The translations under genes were made by a program, and so were the position numbers. From positions 18,935-82,934 of the forward strand of contig JAQVMW010000007.1 of NCBI GenBank assembly GCA_028703445.1: a DNA stretch of 64,000 nucleotides, read 5' to 3'. Positions 46,187 to 52,521 of this stretch are shown here, in pieces. The DNA comes from Candidatus Peribacteraceae bacterium (lineage in GTDB: Bacteria; Patescibacteriota; Gracilibacteria; Peribacterales; Peribacteraceae). Every line of letters starts with the position of its first letter. The stretch's first letter is position 1. The notes beneath the pieces were generated by a model. The model worked only from the letters and a program-made list of their open reading frames with translations. It was not told the origin of the DNA and did no database searches.

Positions 46187-47661
46187 TACCAAATCGTAAC
46201 GAAAGCGATAGCAATGTAATACATCACGATGATCGCAATGTTCGCGCGCTCGAAGTGGAGCGCTGCGAAGGGAATGCGTGCGCATGATTCCGCGACCAGA
46301 ATGATCCACTGCAAGCTTACCCAGCCGGCGAATGCGAGCAGTTGCCCCAGAGGGAATGCGATGTAGCTTGCAAGTCCGGCGAGTGCACACAGGAGCATGG
46401 CAATCGGGATAGCCGGTGCCACGAGAATATTGGCGAAGGGAGAGATGAGCGAGAGATTGCCGAAGAGCAGGATCCCCAGCGGCATGGCTGAGAGTTGGGC
46501 GGCGATTGTCGCCTCCAGTGCCTCGCGCATGCCTAGCACGTTCGGCAAACGTGAGAGATAGGGCTTGATGAGCGGCGAGAGTTCCGAGAGACCGATGACT
46601 GCCGCAAAGGAGAGCTGGAAGCTGCCGTCGTACCACAGGTGCTTGGGATTGATCATGAGCATGAAGAACGCCGTCCACAGAATCGCGAGCCGCACATCGG
46701 ACCGGCGCCCCGCCGTGAGGGCGAAGAGGCCGAGGATGCCCATGATCGCGGCGCGCACCACCGAGGCGCTGGCCCCCACGAACACCGTGAAAGCAATGAT
46801 CGCCGCCGCGGCGGGGACGAGGCGCCACTTGAGCGGCAGCCAGAACAGCGCACCCAGCACGATGGAGATGACGATGGTGATGTTGAAACCCGAAATCGCC
46901 ACGATGTGCGTCAGGCCGCTCCGCATGAAGCTCTCGCTCAGGTGCTTTGGAATACCGCGACGCGATCCCGTGAGCAGCCCTGCGGCGAGCGAGGCGTGCG
47001 GCTCGGGGAAGAGTTGGTTTAGCCGTTCCTCGAAGTGTTGCTTGAGCCAGAAGAGCGTACCAAACAGGATATTCCCACTGTTTTCCCCTGTACTTTCGAT
47101 GTGGGCACGCATCATGACGGCGGTGATGCCGGAGATGCTCAGGTAGCGGTCGTAGCGGAATTCATTGATGGTTCCGGGCAGGGTCAGCTGGCCTCGCGCG
47201 GTCACTTCGTCGCCGTAGGATCGTTCGGGCCATCCCGTCGGGTCGGTAACCAGCACACGGCCGCTCACGGGTTTCGGGACGGTACTTCCGCTCTGCGTGA
47301 GTGATCGGACATCCAGCGTGTAGCGGACGGCGGGCGGACGGCGGTCCGGTTCATCGGCAATCGTGCCCAAGAGGGTGACCGTCTGCCCGCGTGCGAACCA
47401 GGTCACCGTGGATGGCGAGGGCCGGTGTGTCGTCCGCGTGACGGCGGCAAACGAGAGTGAGATGCCCAGAAGGATCGCGCAGAAGTAGGCGCACATGGTT
47501 TGCGTTTCATCCGTCACCAATCCCACGATGGCAATCGAGCCGAGGAGAACGAGAATGATCCAAAGCTCGAAAGGATACGCGGCACGCTGCCACCACTGCA
47601 GCAGGAATGTCGTAGTGAGGAAACAGCCGAGAAACGTCGATGCGAGACGGGAGGGTCTCAT
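46102..47661 (-). CDS. comEC: ComEC/Rec2-type DNA-uptake channel, without beta-lactamase domain
   Basis: The ATG at 47661 overlaps the rsmA stop as ATGA, so it is preferred over the upstream track start. The 519-aa product has N-terminal helices, a DUF4131-like soluble domain (residues ~80-190) and the competence domain with ASLAAGLLTGSRRGIP and GLTHIVAISGFNITIV. It forms the inner-membrane pore for single-stranded DNA import. It ends after the channel helices and lacks the metallo-beta-lactamase domain of long ComEC. Its last ~22 residues (PPGPTAGATPLKGKESP) are encoded by the dispersed repeat. Confidence 0.85.
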   Translation of the reverse strand: MRPSRLASTFLGCFLTTTFLLQWWQRAAYPFELWIILVLLGSIAIVGLVTDETQTMCAYFCAILLGISLSFAAVTRTTHRPSPSTVTWFARGQTVTLLGTIADEPDRRPPAVRYTLDVRSLTQSGSTVPKPVSGRVLVTDPTGWPERSYGDEVTARGQLTLPGTINEFRYDRYLSISGITAVMMRAHIESTGENSGNILFGTLFWLKQHFEERLNQLFPEPHASLAAGLLTGSRRGIPKHLSESFMRSGLTHIVAISGFNITIVISIVLGALFWLPLKWRLVPAAAAIIAFTVFVGASASVVRAAIMGILGLFALTAGRRSDVRLAILWTAFFMLMINPKHLWYDGSFQLSFAAVIGLSELSPLIKPYLSRLPNVLGMREALEATIAAQLSAMPLGILLFGNLSLISPFANILVAPAIPIAMLLCALAGLASYIAFPLGQLLAFAGWVSLQWIILVAESCARIPFAALHFERANIAIIVMYYIAIAFVTIWYQKTIAKRWVAPPGPTAGATPLKGKESP

Positions 47662-48572
47662 GCATCCAAATCTTCCGGCCATACCCTGGCGAGTGCGATC
47701 CACTCTTCGACAGAAAGTGTCTGGGGACGCCTCGTCGGCTCTATGTGAAGCCCTGCAAGGCGTTCTAGTCCCCCATGGAACGCCCCCAGGGTATTCCTCA
47801 GCATTTTGCGCTTCTGTCCGAAGGCGATTTTCGTGAGTTTAAAGAGCTGTTCGACGGTTGCGGCATCCGCCAGCGGGCGCTCAAAACATTCGATGTGCAA
47901 TACGGCGGAGTCCACCTTGGGCGGCGGCAGGAAGGCATCGGGCGGGACGCGGGCGACGATTTTTGGTTTGCCGAAGAGTCCCACGAGGATCGTGAGCATG
48001 CCGGCGTTTCCTTTTACACCTTTCGACTCCTCCTCGTCTCGCCTTGCTCGCTCAGGGTCGCTCAGGGTCTTCGCTGGCGCCTGACAAATTCTCTCAGCCA
48101 CTTCCCGCTGGATCAGGAGCGTGAGACTCGCAGGCGTTTTTTTGGATTCGAGGAAGAGATGCCTGAGGAGTGGAGAGGTGATGTGGTAGGGAATATTCGC
48201 GACGACTTTGTACGGGGTTTCCGGCATGCCGGTGTGGAGAGCATTCGCATTGATGACGGTGAGTTCCCCCACCCCCGGCCCCTCCCCCTTCGGGGGAGGG
48301 GGGTTCCTCCGGACAAATTCACGTAAGGGCGGAATCATCCGCTCATCCAGTTCGATGGCGATCACGGAGCCGGCACGCTCCAGGAGTTTTCTCGTGAGCA
48401 CGCCGATGCCCGGACCGATTTCCACGATGGTGTCCGTCTTTGCGATCTCCGCCGTTTCGACGATGCGATCCAGAATGGAAGCATCCAGCAGGAAGTGCTG
48501 CCCCAGATCCGTATTGAGCTTGAGGCCGTGATTCCTGCAGAACTGCCGGATCTCATCGGGGAGCGAAACCAT
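47658..48572 (-). CDS. rsmA: 16S rRNA dimethyladenosine transferase
   Basis: This 304-aa KsgA/RsmA protein dimethylates two adenosines near the 3' end of 16S rRNA. Marks are NTDLGQHFLLDASILDRIV, SAM motif I IVEIGPGIGVLTRKLLE, KVVANIPYHITSPLLRHLF (catalytic NIPY) and VPPDAFLPPPKVDSAV. Two in-frame repeat-derived inserts interrupt it: PPPPKGEGPGVGE near residue 95 and a charged ARRDEEESKGVKG stretch near residue 180. Both fall in loops. Its stop overlaps the comEC start by ATGA. Confidence 0.92.
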   Translation of the reverse strand: MVSLPDEIRQFCRNHGLKLNTDLGQHFLLDASILDRIVETAEIAKTDTIVEIGPGIGVLTRKLLERAGSVIAIELDERMIPPLREFVRRNPPPPKGEGPGVGELTVINANALHTGMPETPYKVVANIPYHITSPLLRHLFLESKKTPASLTLLIQREVAERICQAPAKTLSDPERARRDEEESKGVKGNAGMLTILVGLFGKPKIVARVPPDAFLPPPKVDSAVLHIECFERPLADAATVEQLFKLTKIAFGQKRKMLRNTLGAFHGGLERLAGLHIEPTRRPQTLSVEEWIALARVWPEDLDA

Positions 48573-48584
48573 GCGTGGCTGACA

Positions 48585-48612
48585 TTGACAGGAACATGAA
48601 TCGAAGTAAAGT
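48585..48612 (+). promoter_or_regulatory. Promoter of leader module A
   Basis: TTGACA at 48585-48590 and TAAAGT at 48607-48612 are 16 bp apart. The mini-ORF ATG follows 10 bp later. Confidence 0.6.
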
Positions 48613-48622
48613 GTGCCTGTAC

Positions 48623-48700
48623 ATGTCCATGCAGACGTTTGTATTCGGCTTCTTCGCTTTCCCGTTTAGCGCGGGGCAGGAGCCGATGTGTCTGAACTAA
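48623..48700 (+). CDS. Aromatic-rich leader peptide A
   Basis: This 25-aa ORF contains FVFGFFAFPFSAGQEP, with six Phe. Its codons form the left arm of a hairpin (CGGCTTCTTCGCTTTCCCG against CGGGGCAGGAGCCG, 48646-48685). The right arm can instead pair with CCTTCCCC downstream, while CCTTCC can pair with GGAGGGC further on. This is the 1:2, 2:3, 3:4 logic of a ribosome-controlled attenuator. It is homologous to leader B. It is too short for the track. Confidence 0.55.
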   Translation: MSMQTFVFGFFAFPFSAGQEPMCLN

Positions 48701-48718
48701 ATTCACTCAGACGTTCGG

Positions 48719-48771
48719 AGCCTTCCCCAAGCAGCGCCACGCCTTTCGCGAAAGGCGTGGCAAGGAGGGCT
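48719..48771 (+). terminator. Terminator-like hairpin with 26-bp palindrome, module A
   Basis: An outer stem AGCCTTCC/GGAGGGCT encloses a perfect 26-bp palindrome (48736-48761) with TTTCGCGAAA at its centre. The T-run after it is weak (TTATTT). It ends 24 bp before the next start codon. Confidence 0.55.
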
Positions 48772-48794
48772 TATTTCCTGATTTCCCTTTTTCT

Positions 48795-49091
48795 ATGATC
48801 GCTCCGTCACTGCCAGATCACACTACTCGCGATGTGCGCTCCACCGAGCCGTTCGATGCAGGACTCTCTCTGCTCTATCGGGACGGCGGAACACTCACAA
48901 TCGACCGGCAACTCTATCCGGATTTCCATTCCGCGATGGTTGCCGTGCTCGTGCTGGATGATGCCCGGCTTCCCGCCATTGCTCAGCAGATTTCTGACGG
49001 CTTGCGTCAACGTGTCCGTGTCACCTGCGAACTCGATCGCGGACTGTGGAATTGGATGTGCTCCGATAACGGAAACGGTCACACGCATTGA
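48795..49091 (+). CDS. Small orphan protein downstream of leader A
   Basis: This 98-aa protein is unrecognised. It has alternating beta/alpha character (GLSLLYRDGGTLTIDRQLYPDF; MVAVLVLDDARLPAIAQQISDGL) and ends in a His/Asn-rich tail (CSDNGNGHTH). The start is preceded by a pyrimidine tract with no Shine-Dalgarno. Its likely control by leader A suggests expression rises when charged aromatic tRNA is scarce. Confidence 0.55.
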   Translation: MIAPSLPDHTTRDVRSTEPFDAGLSLLYRDGGTLTIDRQLYPDFHSAMVAVLVLDDARLPAIAQQISDGLRQRVRVTCELDRGLWNWMCSDNGNGHTH

Positions 49092-49115
49092 CTTTTGCGG
49101 CTCCTGCTCTACAAT
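49088..49115 (+). promoter_or_regulatory. Promoter of leader module B
   Basis: TTGACT at 49088-49093 and TACAAT at 49110-49115 are 16 bp apart; the leader ATG follows 11 bp later. Confidence 0.6.
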
Positions 49116-49126
49116 TCACACATCTC

Positions 49127-49207
49127 ATGGCGCAGCGCCGATCCTATTTCTACGGCTTCTTCTTTACCCCCTATCTTGCGGGGAAGGAGCCGTATGATCT
49201 GAAGTGA
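49127..49207 (+). CDS. Aromatic-rich leader peptide B
   Basis: This 26-aa ORF contains YFYGFFFTPYLAGKEP and aligns with leader A across the aromatic block and the AGxEP motif. Its hairpin (49153-49192) keeps the lower stem CGGCT/AGCCG. The upper stem is CCCC/GGGG where A has CCCG/CGGG, a compensatory change. GGGGAAGG in its right arm is fully complementary to CCTTCCCC at 49237-49244, giving an antiterminator that competes with the terminator. Confidence 0.6.
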   Translation: MAQRRSYFYGFFFTPYLAGKEPYDLK

Positions 49208-49234
49208 TCTTCGTCGACATTCAGATGCATTCGA

Positions 49235-49289
49235 GCCTTCCCCCAGCGAAGGCCCGTCGTTCGCGAACGACGGGCCGGAGGCGTTTTTT
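49235..49289 (+). terminator. Intrinsic terminator with 26-bp palindrome, module B
   Basis: GCCTTCC/GGAGGC forms the outer stem around a perfect 26-bp palindrome (49251-49276) centred on GTTCGCGAAC. Six T residues follow. It ends 22 bp before the start codon of the next gene, as expected of an attenuator. Confidence 0.7.
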
Positions 49290-49311
49290 ACTTTGATTTC
49301 CACACTCTTCC

Positions 49312-49629
49312 ATGAGTATCGCTGTCCTCTCTCATCCGCCCGGCGTATCCGAATCTTGTGCCCCTCCAGAAGAAAATATTCCTCCGGATCAACTGGGGAA
49401 ATACTCCGTTCGCCATCAAAATTTCATCCGATGCGCGGCGCATGATCTTATGGAACGCTGTGAACGGCATCATGTCGCTCTTCCGGATTCCGTCGTTTCC
49501 GCGCTTCAACTTGCGGAGGGCGCGCGGGATGAAGACGGGATGTTCAGGGCGCTGCTTCACATTGAAGATCTTGCAGAGCGCAGGCGAGCAGTCTGTCAGA
49601 TGGTCCATGCAATCGTTCGTCTGAAATGA
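49312..49629 (+). CDS. Small orphan protein downstream of leader B
   Basis: This 105-aa protein is unrecognised. The first ~30 residues are Pro-rich. The rest is predicted helical (FIRCAAHDLMERCERHHVAL; MFRALLHIEDLAERRRAVCQM). There is no transmembrane segment. It is followed after 28 bp by another helical small protein, with which it may form a pair. Confidence 0.55.
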   Translation: MSIAVLSHPPGVSESCAPPEENIPPDQLGKYSVRHQNFIRCAAHDLMERCERHHVALPDSVVSALQLAEGARDEDGMFRALLHIEDLAERRRAVCQMVHAIVRLK

Positions 49630-49657
49630 TTTATTTCTTTCTATTCCCCCTTTTTAT

Positions 49658-49909
49658 ATGACGATAGTCTCAGAGTCCGTTCCCACGGCATCAGAGTCCG
49701 AAAAGTCTCATTGGCAGGAGATGTCCGAAAGATTCGCCAGGCGATGCGTAAATGGCAATGCAGCCCTCTCACGACATATTACGAAGGAGCTTGCCGTTGA
49801 TGATCCGACCGATGCGGAACAGGTGCACCATGCGCTGACGGCCATTGAGGATCAGCAACGCAACCGGGTCATGAGTATCCTCATGAATGCGGTCCAGTAC
49901 GGCGTATAA
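49658..49909 (+). CDS. Small helical orphan protein
   Basis: This 83-aa protein follows the 105-aa gene after 28 bp. It is charged and helical (HWQEMSERFARRCVNGNAALSRHI; HHALTAIEDQQRNRVMSILMNA). The start has a pyrimidine tract upstream (TTTCTATTCCCCCTTTTT) and no Shine-Dalgarno. The family is unknown. Confidence 0.5.
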   Translation: MTIVSESVPTASESEKSHWQEMSERFARRCVNGNAALSRHITKELAVDDPTDAEQVHHALTAIEDQQRNRVMSILMNAVQYGV

Positions 49910-49995
49910 CCCCGTATCTCTGCCCGATGGAATTGGAGAATTTTCTGGCGCTCGTCCGCTTCGCGCGCTACAGTAGCCTCACTTTGATTCCTCGA

Positions 49996-50055
49996 GTGAT
50001 TATCCCCGGCAGCAACTTCACTCCGCCGCGTGCGGGGGAGGTGCTGCCTGCGTAA
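49996..50055 (+). CDS. Possible leader peptide C
   Basis: A GTG-started 19-codon ORF ends NFTPPRAGEVLPA, echoing FTPYLAGKEP of leader B. A longer version could start at ATG 49927. Its codons form a hairpin with arms GGCAGCA/TGCTGCC and an inner CTCCGC/GCGGGG stem (50008-50048), the same shape as in A and B. No strong -35 box is seen, so this copy is the weakest. Confidence 0.35.
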   Translation: MIIPGSNFTPPRAGEVLPA

Positions 50056-50098
50056 ACTTTTCTGAAGTTTGCGGGGGCATCTGCCCCCAAGCCGCGAT

Positions 50099-50120
50099 CC
50101 GGGTTTCCCCCGGGTTTTTT
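50099..50120 (+). terminator. Terminator in module C leader
   Basis: CCGGG/CCCGG arms are followed by TTTTTT. It lies 25 bp before the start of the next gene and is preceded by a GGGGGCA/TGCCCCC hairpin. Confidence 0.55.
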
Positions 50121-50145
50121 GTATTTCATTCTTCCCTTTCATACC

Positions 50146-50451
50146 ATGGAAACCATTCAATCAAGTAACGAAACATTTCAGACCTCCGAAGCGTCGCGGC
50201 GCGATCCCATTGAAGAATTTCAACGGGACATTCGTGCTCTTCTCGGGACAATCGGATTCCAGGACATAAAGTCTCTCGGTTCCTCGCGCCTTTCGCGTGA
50301 TGGATTTGAATCCCAGGCCTGCACAGATGCCGAGTCGACAGCGGCACATCTGCTTACGATTTATACTCAGGCAAAGCGCCGTAGAGGGAAAATCCGCCAT
50401 GTCGTCTGCAATGCCATCGCAGGCAAGTATAAGAAATCGTTCCATCGTTGA
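50146..50451 (+). CDS. Small orphan protein downstream of leader C
   Basis: The ATG at 50146 gives a 101-aa protein. It is mostly helical with a basic C-terminus (TQAKRRRGKIRHVVCNAIAGKYKKSFHR), which could bind nucleic acid. A pyrimidine tract (TTTCATTCTTCCCTTTC) precedes the start. The family is unknown. Confidence 0.5.
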   Translation: METIQSSNETFQTSEASRRDPIEEFQRDIRALLGTIGFQDIKSLGSSRLSRDGFESQACTDAESTAAHLLTIYTQAKRRRGKIRHVVCNAIAGKYKKSFHR

Positions 50452-50611
50452 AGAAGATGATATGAGCCAGTTTCTTTTGTGGGGGTTTAAGGAACCTTGT
50501 TCGCCTGCCTGTCGGCAGGAAGGGTTCTCTCAGTCCCCAAAGCCCTATACTCTCTTCATTCAGGAGTAACGGAATCTGTGCTAGAGTGTCTGCTCTTTCC
50601 CTCCTCCCTTC

Positions 50612-52360
50612 ATGCGCCGCATCTTCGGACTTCTTCTCCTCGCACTGCCGCTCGTCGCGCTTGCCGCGTACGACACCGCGAGCTTACCGTATTCCGATGC
50701 TCCGCAGGATCGCGTGACGGCGGTGGCAACCAGCTTCCTCACGCAAGAGGGGATAGTGCAGGGGTATCCGGATGGCACGTTCCGGCCGGACCAGCCCGTG
50801 AACCGGGCGGAATTCCTGAAAATGGCCATGAGTGCAAACACGGCAGAAGTACTTCCTTCGGCGGATACCGCCTGTTTTCCCGATATTGATCCTGCCGCCT
50901 GGTATGCGCCGTTCGTCTGCGCGGCCAAGCGCGATGGCATGATTTCCGGCGATGCACTGGAGGGGATAGACGCGTCCCAGTGGCGGTTTCATCCAACGCG
51001 CACGGTGAACTACGCGGAAGCCGCGAAGATGCTCGTCCTTGCATTTGATCTCACCGTACCTCCGATAAAAGCGAATGTGTGGTATGCGCCCTATCTTTCC
51101 GCTGTGGAACTGGAGGGCATGTCTCTTCCGGGCATCGCGCCTGATCATATGCTCACGCGCGGCGAAGTGGCGCAATTCGTTGCCTCGTTCCTCGCCTTTG
51201 CTCGCGGGGAGCTTCCGGAGCTTCGGTCTGCTCAGGAGGGACGGGCATTCTCCTGCGAGCCCTACGTCTGTCCCGATGGAACCGTCATCCAATCATGCAC
51301 CGCTGACGGCCATCCCATCGAGTATTTCGCCGATCCCTGCCTCACGCATCAGGCCAGTTCCTCTTCGGCCTCCTCAATATTGTCGGTTTCCTCGGTATCT
51401 TCGGCTTCCTCTGCGTCTTCCGTCTCCTCCTTCGTCACTGATCCCGGACCGGATTTTTCGCAGAAAGCCTCTTTCCTGCGTCTCGGAACCACATCACCCA
51501 TCCTCGGTGCGGCGAAGATCTTCAATAACTCCGAACCGTTCACTGTGGAGGATATCACCGTCACATTCACCGGAACGGTTCCCTCCATCGATCAGGTGCG
51601 ACTCTACGCGACTGCCGACAGTCGCTACCTGGGCGGTGCCTCGCGCGATTCCAGTGATCCTTCCTCGTTCACGCTCCACTCATCGTCCGGGCTCGTCTCT
51701 ATGGCGCGCCGGGTGGAGACGTCCGTCTACGCGCGGGCAATCACGCGCGGTTTTGATCAGGGCGGCGAGAGCGGCGAGGATATTCAGATCGATCACTTTT
51801 TTATCGAAGGCCGCGGAGACTGGAGTACCCGCCGCTACAACCAGTCCACCACCGATACCTACCTGACCTTCGAGACGTCGCGTTCCACGTTCGCAACGAT
51901 CACCAATGCCGGTCCGAGCGAAGATACATTGGTGAGCGGCATCGGCCGCACCATCGGACAGTGGAGGCTTAATGGTGTACGCGGCGACGGTCGGGCAGAT
52001 CTGAAGGTGACCGATGCGACGTTTGCGCTCGGAGTCAGCGGCGGCGTCATCCTTGCCAATGTCACGCTCGGCGCAGATGGATCCACCGATCGCACCACCT
52101 GTTCCGTAGCAGGAGATGCCATTACGTGCGCGGCTATTCCCGAGAGTATCGGCACCGTTTCGGGCGGTACGCGCATCCTGACGCTGCGCGGCGATATCAC
52201 CGTTCCATCCACTTCGCAGAGTGCGGGGCTGCAGGTCTCGATCACTCCGGCGGGCTCCGTCTCTTCCGCAGGGGCGCTGACGTGGACCGACGGAACGACC
52301 AGCTTTTCGTGGCTAGCGTTCGATGAATCACAGCTCCGGGGGACGTTCTACCGGTTCTAG
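50612..52360 (+). CDS. SLH-domain surface protein with Ser-rich linker
   Basis: This 582-aa protein has a signal peptide (FGLLLLALPLVALA). Three SLH-type repeats occupy about residues 25-205 (GIVQGYPDGTFRPDQPVNRAEFLKMA is the clearest). A short Cys region (SCEPYVCPDGTVIQSC) precedes a linker of Ser, Ala and Val near residues 250-275. A ~300-residue beta-sandwich region completes the protein. It is probably tethered to the cell wall or S-layer through the SLH part. A TAGAGT box and a pyrimidine-rich leader precede it. Confidence 0.78.
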   Translation: MRRIFGLLLLALPLVALAAYDTASLPYSDAPQDRVTAVATSFLTQEGIVQGYPDGTFRPDQPVNRAEFLKMAMSANTAEVLPSADTACFPDIDPAAWYAPFVCAAKRDGMISGDALEGIDASQWRFHPTRTVNYAEAAKMLVLAFDLTVPPIKANVWYAPYLSAVELEGMSLPGIAPDHMLTRGEVAQFVASFLAFARGELPELRSAQEGRAFSCEPYVCPDGTVIQSCTADGHPIEYFADPCLTHQASSSSASSILSVSSVSSASSASSVSSFVTDPGPDFSQKASFLRLGTTSPILGAAKIFNNSEPFTVEDITVTFTGTVPSIDQVRLYATADSRYLGGASRDSSDPSSFTLHSSSGLVSMARRVETSVYARAITRGFDQGGESGEDIQIDHFFIEGRGDWSTRRYNQSTTDTYLTFETSRSTFATITNAGPSEDTLVSGIGRTIGQWRLNGVRGDGRADLKVTDATFALGVSGGVILANVTLGADGSTDRTTCSVAGDAITCAAIPESIGTVSGGTRILTLRGDITVPSTSQSAGLQVSITPAGSVSSAGALTWTDGTTSFSWLAFDESQLRGTFYRF

Positions 52361-52521
52361 ATCCTTTCTTTCTGTGCATAACCTCCATCCCCCCAGCCCC
52401 TTCCTCCCGAGGAGGAAGGGGAGAACAATTACAAACATGAACATTCCCCCTCTCCGCGGGAGAGGGGGCTAGGGGGAGAGGTTAATTGAGATATGAAAGG
52501 GGGTAAGGGGGAGAGGGATGA
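52361..52521. repeat. Intergenic GAGGG/CCCTC palindromes between convergent genes
   Basis: Two strong hairpins (CCCCTTCCTCCC/GAGGAAGGGG and CCCCCTCTCC/GGGAGAGGGGG) lie between the SLH gene and the helicase gene. They can terminate both transcripts. They belong to the same palindrome family that is spliced into uvrC and rsmA. Confidence 0.6.

Noticed and set aside
50464-50571. 35-aa ORF MSQFLLWGFKEPCSPACRQEG between leader C's gene and the SLH gene
   Set aside because: Its middle is a CCTGCCTGTCGGCAGG palindrome and no promoter or terminator pair fits; it looks like a translated repeat.
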